From: UBA1783 sp033808805
Lineage (GTDB): Bacteria > Bacillota_I > Bacilli_A > Erysipelotrichales > Erysipelotrichaceae
Reading direction: 5' to 3'
Length of the DNA stretch: 64,000 nucleotides
Assembly (NCBI GenBank): GCA_033808805.1
Contig: JAPXMY010000006.1
Span: forward strand, 1-64,000
Of the stretch, positions 1-7,964 are shown piece by piece. A model generated the notes under the pieces. It had not been told where the DNA came from. It ran no database searches and worked only from the letters and a program-made list of their open reading frames with translations. A program made the translations under genes and the position numbers. Position 1 is the stretch's first letter; each line of letters opens with the position of its first letter.

Positions 1-103
1 ATTTCATCTTTGCTGCAATGATACTTAATAAACTCTGCAAGTTATCCACAGAGCAACACTCAATTTTATTGATGATATTCTTATTATACCAGACATTTTT
101 CAT
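1..103 (-). CDS. Partial unknown gene running off the left edge
   Basis: An open frame reads leftward from an ATG at 103-101 to the window edge, giving about 34 residues beginning MKNVWYNKNIINKIECC. A purine-rich AGGGAG lies just upstream of the ATG, a little closer than usual for a ribosome binding site. I do not recognise the peptide. It is divergent from, and only a few bases away from, the truncated gene at 112, so a rearrangement joint may lie near 103-112. This is a low-confidence call resting only on the start, the possible binding site and the open frame. Confidence 0.3.
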   Translation of the reverse strand, partial: MKNVWYNKNIINKIECCSVDNLQSLLSIIAAKMK

Positions 104-111
104 ACACTCCC

Positions 112-297
112 TTGTACGGATACTCATTTGAAAAAAAGGGAAGCAATATTCAAGAAGCTATTAGGATTGAAAGAGATATTAAGGAATATATTCAAGCTTG
201 CGTTGAGGTGGGATTTAATTCATATAAAGATAACTATTTCACTGAAGATTCATTTAATAAGATTTTAACTTCTTGCTTAGAGATTATGGAGGAATAA
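112..297 (+). pseudogene. Possible C-terminal remnant of a QatB-like gene
   Basis: An open frame of about 61 codons ends one base before qatC. The only in-frame starts are weak (TTG at 112, no good ribosome binding site), and the frame closes upstream with two TGA codons at 70-75. In QatABCD defence systems qatB precedes qatC, so the simplest reading is that this is the last part of qatB left after a deletion or insertion removed qatA and most of qatB. The peptide is acidic and helical-looking (ending SCLEIMEE). I do not recognise a motif; the QatB assignment is by position only. Confidence 0.4.
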
Positions 298-298
298 A

Positions 299-1591
299 AT
301 GAGAATATATTGTACAAATGAATCAATTGATAATATTCCTGAAGGATTTGATGAAAAACTAGATATAACAAATAAAAAAGATATTGGTTTTAATTTTTGG
401 GATAATTACATTAAGTTAGAGAAAGAATTTTCAAAATCAGCCATTGATTTATTATATATATCTATTTTTGTTTTTGTAGCTGATCGAATAGTAAAAAGAG
501 ATACTCAAAATGATGGTTGGACTAGGACTATCAAACTAAATGTTCCTGTATCTGACATTGATTTTTGGAACTCTCAAAAAATATTAGTAACTGATATGTT
601 GAATTTTTTAAGTGGTGACAATTGGACTTTTGAATTTAGACCTAAAACTGTGTATCAAGAGCAAATATACTATTCATCTAAAAAGTATCAAGAGTTGGAT
701 AAGAGGAGCTATGACAAAATTTGTATGTTTTCAGGTGGTTTAGACTCTTTTATAGGAGCAATAGACTTACTCGAAGATTCAACCTCTTCAATATTACTAG
801 TTAGTCATTACGGTGGAGGAAAAGGAACTAAAAGCTATCAAGATGATATTTTTAAAGCTGTAAAGAATAAATATGAGTTAGATGATAGAGATCAGGTTCA
901 ATCATATGTTGTTGCTAGGAATGGTAAAGAAGATACAACTAGAACAAGATCTTTTATGTTTTTTTCGCATGCAATTGTTTATGGCTCAGCTTTTGGTAGA
1001 AAAACTCAGCTATATATCCCTGAAAATGGTTACATCTCCTTAAATGTTCCCTTATCTGGATCAAGGTTTGGGAGTAGCAGTACAAGAACTACACACCCAT
1101 ACTACATGAAAAAACTACAAACTTTAATAAATAATATGAATTTAGATATTAAAATCATTAATCCATATCAATTCAAGACTAAAGGTGAGATGTTGAAAGA
1201 GTGTAAAAATAGTAGCTTCCTAAAAGAGCAGTATGTTAAGACTATGTCTTGCTCACACCCAGATAATGGTAGATTTAAAAAAGAAAAGACATCAAAACAC
1301 TGTGGAGATTGCATACCTTGCATAGTTAGAAAAGCAGCTATAATATCAGCTTATGGTAAAGATGAAACGGAGTATAGACATAAAACCTTAGAAAAATCTG
1401 AAGCTGGAATCTTAAACAAAAATGCTTTTTTACAAATGCTTGAAAAGCATAATCCTAAAAGAGCGGTATTTGAGATACAGAAATCTGGTCCGTTAACAGA
1501 TAACTTATTAGAGTTTGCAGGCGTTTATAATAGGAGTATAGAAGAATTAAATAAAGTATTTAATGAGGTAGATTTGAATGAAGTTGATTGA
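299..1591 (+). CDS. qatC: QatC, QueC-like PP-loop protein of a Qat defence system
   Basis: The 430-residue protein carries a PP-loop ATP-pyrophosphatase motif SGGLDS at residues 145-150 and a C-terminal zinc-type cysteine set (C318, C335, C338, C341, in HCGDCIPC), both hallmarks of the QueC family that makes 7-cyano-7-deazaguanine. It is about twice the length of housekeeping QueC because of an N-terminal extension of roughly 135 residues. A TatD nuclease gene follows with a 14-base overlap. That QueC-like plus TatD pairing is the qatC-qatD half of the QatABCD anti-phage system. No other queuosine gene is nearby, so a defence role fits better than tRNA modification. With qatA absent from the window, the system may not work. 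Confidence 0.85.
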   Translation: MRIYCTNESIDNIPEGFDEKLDITNKKDIGFNFWDNYIKLEKEFSKSAIDLLYISIFVFVADRIVKRDTQNDGWTRTIKLNVPVSDIDFWNSQKILVTDMLNFLSGDNWTFEFRPKTVYQEQIYYSSKKYQELDKRSYDKICMFSGGLDSFIGAIDLLEDSTSSILLVSHYGGGKGTKSYQDDIFKAVKNKYELDDRDQVQSYVVARNGKEDTTRTRSFMFFSHAIVYGSAFGRKTQLYIPENGYISLNVPLSGSRFGSSSTRTTHPYYMKKLQTLINNMNLDIKIINPYQFKTKGEMLKECKNSSFLKEQYVKTMSCSHPDNGRFKKEKTSKHCGDCIPCIVRKAAIISAYGKDETEYRHKTLEKSEAGILNKNAFLQMLEKHNPKRAVFEIQKSGPLTDNLLEFAGVYNRSIEELNKVFNEVDLNEVD

Positions 1592-2297
1592 TTTTCATTG
1601 CCATCCAGATTTATATAATGACAATTTTAAAATGTTAAACAATGGTAATAAAATAGTTTTTATGACAAATTTACCAGTTTTGTTTGAAAGATACTATCCA
1701 AAATATAAAGATTCTAAAAATATTTTTTTAGCTTTAGGCTATCATCCAGAATTGATTGAAGAGTACCCTAATTATTTTGAAAAATTTAAACAAAATTTGT
1801 ATAAGACAAGGTTCGTAGGGGAAATAGGTCTAGATAATTCTGAAAGAAATAAAGAATCTTTTGAAAAACAACTACGAATATTTCGAGAAATAATGGATGA
1901 GTGTAATAAAAGTAATGGTAAGATTATATCAATTCACTCAAGAAAAGCTGAAAGTTCTATATTTGAAGAACTAATTAACAACAATAATATATATATTCTA
2001 CATTGGTACACAGGAACTCTTAAAAGACTACTAGATGGTATGATGAAAAATCAAAACATATATATATCTGTCAATTTAGATATGACAACAACAAAAAAAG
2101 GTGCTGATTTAATTCACAGTGTACCTATAGATAGAATTGTTTTAGAAACAGATGCTCCTTTTACAAAAGAAAGTAAAAAAAGATATGATTATAAAATCTT
2201 AGAAGATACTATTACTCAAATAGCAAAAATAAAAAAAAGTAACTTAGAGGATATTACCATTCAAATTCAAGCTAATTCAAAGAAGATATTAGGATAG
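1578..2297 (+). CDS. qatD: QatD, TatD-family metal-dependent DNase
   Basis: The 239-residue TIM-barrel amidohydrolase-type protein shows the TatD signature: DFHCHPDLY with the HxH metal pair at residues 7 and 9, EIGLD (glutamate ligand), IHSRKA, LHWYTG and the late LETDAPF aspartate. TatD proteins are Mg-dependent 3'-5' exonucleases. Its start overlaps the end of qatC, indicating translational coupling, and matches the QatD position in QatABCD systems. A short dyad (GAGGTA, GT, TACCTC, around 2299-2312) follows the stop and may be a weak terminator. Confidence 0.87.
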   Translation: MKLIDFHCHPDLYNDNFKMLNNGNKIVFMTNLPVLFERYYPKYKDSKNIFLALGYHPELIEEYPNYFEKFKQNLYKTRFVGEIGLDNSERNKESFEKQLRIFREIMDECNKSNGKIISIHSRKAESSIFEELINNNNIYILHWYTGTLKRLLDGMMKNQNIYISVNLDMTTTKKGADLIHSVPIDRIVLETDAPFTKESKKRYDYKILEDTITQIAKIKKSNLEDITIQIQANSKKILG

Positions 2298-2450
2298 GAG
2301 GTAGTTACCTCTCTACTTTCTTTCCATAATAATTTTCATAGTTTTTCCTATATTGAACAAGGTCATAAAATTGTTCTTTATTCGAAGAATACTCTTGCAT
2401 AAGGGTGTTATTTTTTATTGTAAATTATCAAGCTTTTATAGTATTTAAAT

Positions 2451-2849
2451 TTAGTTCAATTCGAAATTAATGTATTTCCTAACTGTACTCCTTGACAACC
2501 TAAACTTCCTCGCAGTTTCAGATATATTCCCATTCTCATGATAATATTCTTTAACTGCTAAAATTAATTTTTCTTTTTCTTCTCTTTTTTGTTGAGCTAT
2601 AACTTCTTTTTTAGTATAAGGTTTGAGGCATGACATAAACTGACTTTCTTCTTCTGAAATATCTAACCATTCCATGATTTTTTTGTTTGATAATTTCTTG
2701 TATTTAGAAGCTATATTCCTTATAGCACTCCTCCATTTCGATTCTATATATCTCTCTTTTTCGAATCCTCCGCCAATTAAACTTCCGATTCCATATAAAA
2801 TATCTTTAGATAGGTCTCCATTAATAATTGTCCAAGCTGCTTGAATCAT
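2451..2849 (-). CDS. HTH-domain protein of the mobile element
   Basis: The 132-residue protein has a clear helix-turn-helix at its C-terminus (ETARKFRLSRSTVRKYI), like resolvase/transposase DNA-binding domains, preceded by a charged helical linker (QQKREEKEKLILAVKEYY). The N-terminal 60 residues are not recognised. It lies 36 bases downstream of the primase-like gene on the same strand and may once have formed its C-terminal half, since replication proteins of small integrative elements often end in such a domain. It could bind the repeats and hairpins at 3.7-5.5 kb; that role is inferred. Confidence 0.6.
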   Translation of the reverse strand: MIQAAWTIINGDLSKDILYGIGSLIGGGFEKERYIESKWRSAIRNIASKYKKLSNKKIMEWLDISEEESQFMSCLKPYTKKEVIAQQKREEKEKLILAVKEYYHENGNISETARKFRLSRSTVRKYINFELN

Positions 2850-2885
2850 TATTTTATCTCTACTACCAACAAGTGTATTATTTTC

Positions 2886-3683
2886 CTACCTTATCTTAAT
2901 TAATGTTTTATAATCATCAATTCTTTTTAAACTTAGTTTTTCAATGTTTGTTTTATGGATATATTTGCTTTTATTTATATCTTTCTCTGGCTTTAATTCA
3001 TTTATCCACAAGCCGAGATAATATCTAGGAAAATCGTTAATATCTATTAGAGTACCTTTTGATTTAGCTGAGCTATTATAGGATAAAGGTAATCTTATAA
3101 TTTGTAATATATTTGATCCAACGTTTTTATCTAAATCAATGTTTTTTAACGCATAGACATCTGCGTCTTTTAATTCAGAGATTTTTTCATACAAACTTTC
3201 TTTTAGATATGCTGCACAATCTTGGTACAAACTTATCTGTTTTTCTTTTTTTATTTTGTCTTTATAAAAATAGATGGGTTCTATTAAATAAAACAGATGT
3301 AACCCTCTACCTGAATTAAGTATTATATGAGGACAAAGGACATCATCAAAGACATTAAATGTTTTTAATGCGTTATAAACTTGCTCTGCTTTTTCATGGC
3401 TCCATTCAGAAGATCTGCAGTAATCTAGGTCAACAACAATGTAAGAAACACGCTTTATAGTATCTAAGTCGATAATTGCTTTGTTTGTTGTGTTATTAAA
3501 TGAAGGGAATCTTTCAGCAACTGAAATATAAATATTTTTTCTGTTATAATATTGAAGTTTTTCAAGCTCTATAAATTTAACTGTATGCTTTCTGCTTTTT
3601 ATCCTCATGTAGACAATTCTTTTTTCATTATTCTTAGGATAAAGAAGGTTTAGAAGCTTATCTCTAATTTCGTTATCTGACAT
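2886..3683 (-). CDS. Primase-like (AEP superfamily) replication protein of the element
   Basis: The 265-residue protein has features of archaeo-eukaryotic-type primases found on plasmids and integrative elements: an acidic pair in VVDLDYC near residue 100 after a hydrophobic strand, then a glycine/histidine strand HIILNSGRGLHLFYLIE near residues 119-135, typical of the nucleotide-binding sGxGxH motif. The start has an AAAGGAG ribosome binding site. Upstream on its strand are a CTTTTAA/TTAAAAG hairpin touching that site and one copy of the 20-bp inverted repeat described separately. A likely role is priming replication of the excised element. It is shorter than many primases, so the helicase or C-terminal part may be missing or encoded by the neighbour. 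Confidence 0.65.
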   Translation of the reverse strand: MSDNEIRDKLLNLLYPKNNEKRIVYMRIKSRKHTVKFIELEKLQYYNRKNIYISVAERFPSFNNTTNKAIIDLDTIKRVSYIVVDLDYCRSSEWSHEKAEQVYNALKTFNVFDDVLCPHIILNSGRGLHLFYLIEPIYFYKDKIKKEKQISLYQDCAAYLKESLYEKISELKDADVYALKNIDLDKNVGSNILQIIRLPLSYNSSAKSKGTLIDINDFPRYYLGLWINELKPEKDINKSKYIHKTNIEKLSLKRIDDYKTLIKIR

Positions 3684-3710
3684 AAAATACTCCTTTTAAT
3701 TTCTTAAAAG

Positions 3711-3730
3711 GTATATGTCAGAAAATTTTT
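3711..3730. repeat. 20-bp inverted repeat, left copy (partner at 5440-5459)
   Basis: GTATATGTCAGAAA followed by ATTTTT here matches the reverse complement of 5440-5459 at 19 of 20 positions. The two copies point towards each other and flank the tyrosine recombinase gene and the hairpin region. Each copy also sits about 30-50 bases upstream of a start codon: the primase gene on the left and the small gene at 5492 on the right. A core TGTCAGAAA recurs at 5280-5288. Possible roles are recombinase target sites or operators for an element-encoded regulator. Confidence 0.7.
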
Positions 3731-3897
3731 AAAACTTCGTTTTTATTTCATATCTTTGATAAAACATAGGTGGTAAAAAAATCCGCTATTACAGGGGTAC
3801 TTTACTGATGCCTTAGCAACATACATACTTATGTTATAGGAAGTTAACTTTAAACTACTATTTATAATCCTAGATTTTACTTATACATCTATTTATT

Positions 3898-4878
3898 TTA
3901 GTACAGATAAGATTGAGCTATTACATCAATACGATTATGTCCTAAGTATTTGCTGGTTATTAACATAGCTTTTCGATCTAATATTTCTCCAGCTCTATCA
4001 TTTCTCATGATGTATCTTTCTCCGCCTTCTGAAATTAAACCACCAGGTATTTCATCTATTGGTCTTGCATAATGATTATAAATTCTCTTGGCGTATACAG
4101 CTCGGTAGTGGTGGTTGTCATAATGAGAAGGTAATTTTGGTGCTATTTTAAGCTCTCCAGCTTCTTTAAAAATATTTATTATTTCTTCCGTTTCTTCTTT
4201 ATCCTTGCCCATGATTAAAGCCAAGCGTTTTTTTCCACCCTTTCCTTGTCTAACTTTTACATAATATTGTCCGTTGACTTCTTTTAAATCAACCCCTCTT
4301 ACAGCTTCCATTTCTTTTTTTCTTAATCCTGTAGAGCTTGTTATTTTAGAAAATTTTCTTTCTAGATCTTCTGATATGTGTTTATCTCTATTAGCTTCAT
4401 ATCGACTTCTTTTGATTGATTTTCTTGTCCTTGGTGGTGTCGCTATGAAGTTTGTAGATGATGTTCTTAAAACCTTTGCTATAGCTGATTTGGCTGTGCT
4501 AATTGAGTAAGCAGATAAGCATTGATTAGTTAAGCTTTTCAGATATTCATTTACATGTTCTGTTTTAACTTGTTGTACTTTCTTTATTTCAGGATAATTT
4601 TCTTTCAAAAATTCTGCAAATTTATAACATTGTTGTTTGTAAGTTTTATAAGTTGTAACGCTATAAATTTTATTGTTTGCAGTAGCTGATGAATCGTGCT
4701 TATCATCATTTCTTGATGTACTCATACCATCATTTAACATTCTTGTTAATCTATCATAAATCTGATTTTTTAAAATATATTTCTGCTTTCTTTTATCCCA
4801 TTTTTTAGTTTTTTTCTTTTCGTTATCTAGTATTCCAAATGCTTTGTTAAAAGCTTCGTTTGTGATATTAAATGACAT
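3898..4878 (-). CDS. Tyrosine recombinase / integrase
   Basis: The 326-residue protein has an N-terminal SAM-like core-binding region (YKQQCYKFAEFLKENYPE and after) and a C-terminal catalytic domain with recognisable members of the R-K-H-R-H-Y set: STGLRKKEM (first Arg), RQGKGGKKR (Lys), HHYRAVYAKR (His-x-x-Arg), LGHNRIDVIAQSYLY (His and terminal Tyr). The second-box HxLRH is altered to HHYRA, keeping His and Arg. It has a good AAGGAG ribosome binding site. It is divergent from the large serine recombinase at 5745, so the element carries two recombinases of different chemistry. One may integrate the element and the other may resolve or invert DNA. Confidence 0.8.
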   Translation of the reverse strand: MSFNITNEAFNKAFGILDNEKKKTKKWDKRKQKYILKNQIYDRLTRMLNDGMSTSRNDDKHDSSATANNKIYSVTTYKTYKQQCYKFAEFLKENYPEIKKVQQVKTEHVNEYLKSLTNQCLSAYSISTAKSAIAKVLRTSSTNFIATPPRTRKSIKRSRYEANRDKHISEDLERKFSKITSSTGLRKKEMEAVRGVDLKEVNGQYYVKVRQGKGGKKRLALIMGKDKEETEEIINIFKEAGELKIAPKLPSHYDNHHYRAVYAKRIYNHYARPIDEIPGGLISEGGERYIMRNDRAGEILDRKAMLITSKYLGHNRIDVIAQSYLY

Positions 4879-4995
4879 AAAATGCTCCTTTCGAATATTT
4901 ACTATCTTTTTAAAATTAAAGCTCTTAAAATCGATTCTATAGCCTTATTTGCTACTCTAATTGTTAAGACTAAGCTTTTTATACTACCGAGTCCG

Positions 4996-5096
4996 TAGAA
5001 GCTTCTAAGTTGTCTAATCTAAGACAAAACACATTTTTTAAAGAGCTTGGCTTGCTCTAAAGTACACATTTTTAGATTGATAGCTTGGCTTGCTAT
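4996..5096. repeat. Cluster of four palindromes and hairpins
   Basis: Within 101 bases lie: a perfect 12-bp palindrome TAGAAGCTTCTA (4996-5007); TTGTCT/AGACAA with a 6-base loop (5010-5027); AGAGC/GCTCT around the loop TTGGCTT (5042-5058); and ATAGC/GCTAT around the identical loop TTGGCTT (5080-5096). In the last two, the loop is conserved while the arms differ in matching positions, as expected for structure kept by selection. The stretch lies between the divergent recombinase genes, next to the primase module. It could be a replication origin, an oriT or a structured RNA. The rest of 4879-5458 is AT-rich without a gene I can support. Confidence 0.55.
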
Positions 5097-5316
5097 TTAA
5101 TGCTTTTGTAAGTGCATTCCTACACTATACATTTTTTTACCTACTTAAAATTTTTGCTCTATAAATCTTTTTTATTTTTTCCTTACTCCATATTTTGCAA
5201 CTTCCTTTCTTTGTTTCCTCATTTTTGATCACTTCCTTTTTTTTATTTTCTCCATGCCATCAATCTTCTATCTATAATTTGTCAGAAAGGGTCCTTAATA
5301 ACAAAAGAGTTTAAAA

Positions 5317-5387
5317 ACTTATCCTTGATAAGTACCATAAATCTGTTTATACGTCCATAAATGGAGCGTATAAACAGATTTTTTGTG
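5317..5387 (+). terminator. Strong rightward hairpin terminator plus small hairpin
   Basis: A small perfect hairpin ACTTATC/GATAAGT (5317-5333, loop CTT) is followed by a long one with 15-bp arms: AAATCTGTTTATACG at 5339-5353 and CGTATAAACAGATTT at 5367-5381. This is capped by an inner TCCA/TGGA stem with loop TAAA and one bulged G, and a run of Ts follows on the + strand. It is well placed to insulate the small gene and serine recombinase from rightward transcription. The length of the stem is unusual for a simple terminator, so a role in DNA replication or transfer is also possible. Confidence 0.65.
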
Positions 5388-5439
5388 AGTAAAATAAATT
5401 AATAGTATTTTTGTAAATTAGGTCATTAAGTAAGTTCTA

Positions 5440-5459
5440 AAAAAATTTCTGACATATAC
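5440..5459. repeat. 20-bp inverted repeat, right copy (partner at 3711-3730)
   Basis: The reverse complement reads GTATATGTCAGAAA followed by TTTTTT and matches the left copy with one mismatch. It ends at the left arm of the hairpin that overlaps the start of the small gene at 5492. Together the two copies bracket about 1.7 kb that includes the tyrosine recombinase gene. Confidence 0.7.
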
Positions 5460-5494
5460 AAGTTGAAATTAAAATATCGGAGGATTTCAACTTG
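5459..5494 (+). promoter_or_regulatory. Hairpin holding the ribosome binding site and start of the small gene
   Basis: CAAGTTGAAAT (5459-5469) and ATTTCAACTTG (5484-5494) are perfect 11-base complements separated by 14 bases. The loop contains the only ribosome binding site, GGAGG (5479-5483), and the last three bases of the right arm are the TTG start codon of the downstream gene. In RNA this would place the start codon in a stem, suggesting translational control. As DNA it could be an operator dyad or a recombinase site. Confidence 0.6.
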
Positions 5495-5656
5495 GATAAT
5501 ATGTCAAATAAAAACAATCAATTAGATTCTTTGGCTGTGCTTCTTCAAGAATTAATAGAAAAGTATGTAGATCAAATAGACTTTGAAAAATTGGAATTAC
5601 CGCCAAGATTTTCAGAAAAAAATAAAAATGAGGATAATATTAATTCGTCGGATTAG
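5492..5656 (+). CDS. Small acidic protein upstream of the serine recombinase
   Basis: A 54-residue frame starts at TTG 5492, eight bases after a perfect GGAGG, and ends in TAG at 5654-5656; an internal ATG at 5501 is too far from the binding site. The product has an amphipathic helix (LAVLLQELIEKYVDQIDF) followed by a polar acidic tail. I do not recognise a family. Small genes just before large serine recombinases sometimes encode directionality factors or regulators, which is a possible role here by position only. Confidence 0.6.
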   Translation: MDNMSNKNNQLDSLAVLLQELIEKYVDQIDFEKLELPPRFSEKNKNEDNINSSD

Positions 5657-5744
5657 GCTACTGCATTGACTTTTATATTAAGACTTATGTAAAATATAGG
5701 TATAACTATAACGTGAAAATATGTCCAAACTAAAGGTGGAAAAA

Positions 5745-7424
5745 ATGAAAAAGAAAAAAGCGTATGTATATACAAGAGTGTCAACATCTATCCAAATTGA
5801 TGGTTACTCACTTGATGCTCAAGAAGAAAGAATAAAACAGTATGCAAAAGCTTATGATATAGAAATAATACAAACCTATAAAGATGCTGGGAAATCAGGA
5901 ACATCTATTACAGGTAGAAATGAATTTATAGCTATGCTTAATGATATAGCAGCTGAAAAAGATAAAGTTGATTATGTAATGGTTTTTAAATTATCTAGAT
6001 TTGGAAGAAATGCGGCGGATGTGTTGCAGTCATTACAAGTCATGGAAAATCATAATGTAAATCTGATTTGTGTTGATGACAGTTTGGACAGTTCTAAAGA
6101 TTCTGGAAAACTTGTTATAACAATTCTTTCAGCAGTAGCAGAAATGGAACGTGAAAATATACTTTCTCAAACTATGGAAGGAAGAAAACAAAAAGCGAGG
6201 GAAGGTAAATGGAATGGTGGTTTTGCTCCAATTGGCTATTCCTTAGATAATGGAGAATTAGTTGTTAATGAAGATGAAGCTAAAGCAGTAAGGATGATTT
6301 TTGATTTATATGCTAATTCAGATATGGGAGCCAATGGAGTATCTAAGTATTTAGTTTCTTTAGGTATTAATAAACCTATAAGACAAAATGGCAAAAATCC
6401 ATATTTTTCAGCCAGTTTAATAAGACAAATATTGGACAATCCTGTATATAATGGGAAAATTGCATATGGTAGAAGAAAAACGATTAAAGATAAAAATACT
6501 GGTAAAATTAAATTAGAAAAATCTGATCATTATATTATAGCTCAAGGGAATCATGAAGCTTTAATTGACGATGAGTTATGGAATACAGTTCAGGAAAAAA
6601 GAAAATCTCAAGCTAAAAAATATGAGAAGATAAATAGAGGAAAAGATGAGAGAGTTCATATCTTATCAAATTTAATAAAATGCCCATATTGTGGTGCTGG
6701 TTTGTATGGAAATAAAAGCCGCAAACGTAATAAAAACAAAGAAGGAGAGCATTACAAAGATTATTACTATTACGGCTGTAAACATAGACAAATGATGAAT
6801 GGACATAAATGTACTTTTAATAAACAAATTAGGGCTGAATTAATTGAAAAAGAAGTAGAAACAATCATTACTCAAATAGTTAGTAATTCTAATTTTGCCA
6901 AAAAAATTGAAGAAAAAATCAATATTCAAATAGACACAAAAGAAATTGATGAAGTTATTAATAAACACTTAGCGAAGATTAGGCAATTAACAGGTACAAA
7001 AGCATCACTAATTAATCAAATAGACTCTTTAAATTTTGAAGATAAACATTATGATAGAAAATATACTGATTTAAATCTAAGACTTGATGCAATATATGAT
7101 CAGTTAGAATATGCAGAAATGCAGTTAAATGATATCAGAAAAAGGAAAGAGGCAATCCTAGAAGAAAAAATAACCTCAGATAATATTTATAAAATTCTTG
7201 TTAATTTTAATAGTCTTTATACAGTCCTTTCAGATATCGACAAGAAGAGATTACTTAATGAATTGATAGAAAAAATTCAAATTTATGACGAAAGAACAGA
7301 AAAAAGCACTTGGGTAAAATCGGTTGTTTTCAAGCTTCCGCTTATAGATTATGACATTGACTTTAGTTTGGACAATAAAGACAATGTCGAAAGTATAGTA
7401 ATGATGCAGAGAAAGAAATTTTAG
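5745..7424 (+). CDS. Large serine recombinase (element integrase)
   Basis: About 559 residues from ATG 5745, chosen because AAAGGTGG lies five bases upstream, whereas the earlier ATG at 5721 has no binding site. The N-terminal resolvase domain has AYVYTRVSTS with the nucleophile at Ser13 and the SLDAQEERI and RFGRNAADVL motifs. A recombinase domain follows (PIRQNGKNPYFSASLIRQIL), then a zinc ribbon (CPYCGAGLYG ... YYYGCKHR ... C), then a long coiled-coil C-terminus. This is the architecture of phage- and IME-type integrases that join attP and attB directionally. Such genes usually sit at an element end, so the right boundary probably lies between 7425 and about 7540; the 2-bp crossover site cannot be found by eye. 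Confidence 0.93.
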   Translation: MKKKKAYVYTRVSTSIQIDGYSLDAQEERIKQYAKAYDIEIIQTYKDAGKSGTSITGRNEFIAMLNDIAAEKDKVDYVMVFKLSRFGRNAADVLQSLQVMENHNVNLICVDDSLDSSKDSGKLVITILSAVAEMERENILSQTMEGRKQKAREGKWNGGFAPIGYSLDNGELVVNEDEAKAVRMIFDLYANSDMGANGVSKYLVSLGINKPIRQNGKNPYFSASLIRQILDNPVYNGKIAYGRRKTIKDKNTGKIKLEKSDHYIIAQGNHEALIDDELWNTVQEKRKSQAKKYEKINRGKDERVHILSNLIKCPYCGAGLYGNKSRKRNKNKEGEHYKDYYYYGCKHRQMMNGHKCTFNKQIRAELIEKEVETIITQIVSNSNFAKKIEEKINIQIDTKEIDEVINKHLAKIRQLTGTKASLINQIDSLNFEDKHYDRKYTDLNLRLDAIYDQLEYAEMQLNDIRKRKEAILEEKITSDNIYKILVNFNSLYTVLSDIDKKRLLNELIEKIQIYDERTEKSTWVKSVVFKLPLIDYDIDFSLDNKDNVESIVMMQRKKF

Positions 7425-7560
7425 CCCCCCTTTTTAACAGATTTAAAAGAGTTTTAATATTTATAACGAGCTGATACATCATATTATCGTTGCGAAAATA
7501 CTGCTGCACGATTTTAAAGTTATACAAAGTAAAATTACGTGGATAGGTATTTTTCACTTA

Positions 7561-7589
7561 TTGACAATATGTTGCATACGACATATAAT
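7561..7589 (+). promoter_or_regulatory. Consensus promoter with operator dyad for higBA
   Basis: TTGACA (7561-7566), a 17-base spacer and TATAAT (7584-7589) form a perfect SigA promoter. Inside it, ATATGT (7567-7572) and ACATAT (7581-7586) are inverted arms eight bases apart and overlap the -10 box. This is a natural operator for autorepression by the antitoxin. The promoter lies 22 bases upstream of the toxin start, which rules out longer upstream starts. Confidence 0.8.
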
Positions 7590-7610
7590 ATTTTTAGAGG
7601 GAAAGGGATT

Positions 7611-7964
7611 ATGATGTTCGAGATTATTTTTTATGATACAGAAGACGGAAAATGTCCGGTTCAAGACTTTCTTGATTCATTGGAGCCCAAGTTGTTAGCT
7701 AAAACATTAAGGACAATTGATTTATTGGAAACCAACGGACACAATCTTAGAGAACCCTATTCCAAATATGTTGGAGAAGGATTGTTTGAACTCAGAGCAA
7801 AACATGGTTCCAACATAACAAGAGTGCTATATTTCTTTATTGTAGGAAAAAAAGCAGTATTAACAAACGGTTTTATTAAAAAGACAGACAAAATACCAAG
7901 AAACGAGAAAGAAATTGCCCAAAATTATAAGGCTGATTATGAACGGAGGTATGGCAATGAGTAA
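7611..7964 (+). CDS. higB: HigB-type RelE-superfamily toxin
   Basis: About 117 residues from the ATG pair at 7611/7614, after AGAGGG. The sequence fits the phage-derived Gp49/HigB-like toxin family: FYDTEDGKCPVQDFLDSL at the start, LREPYSKYVGEGLFELRAKHG, a basic strand RVLYFF and an alternating lysine/arginine C-terminus. These toxins are ribosome-dependent mRNA interferases. The stop overlaps the antitoxin start by eight bases, giving the reversed toxin-first order typical of higBA. Confidence 0.87.
   Translation: MMFEIIFYDTEDGKCPVQDFLDSLEPKLLAKTLRTIDLLETNGHNLREPYSKYVGEGLFELRAKHGSNITRVLYFFIVGKKAVLTNGFIKKTDKIPRNEKEIAQNYKADYERRYGNE

Noticed and set aside
299..1591. Housekeeping queuosine gene queC
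   Set aside because: The protein is about twice the normal length, no queD/E/F or tgt genes are near, and it is coupled to a TatD gene as in Qat systems.
7425..7540. Exact attachment site of the serine recombinase
   Set aside because: The right end of the element is probably here, but the crossover core is only about 2 bp and no flanking duplicate can be identified by eye.
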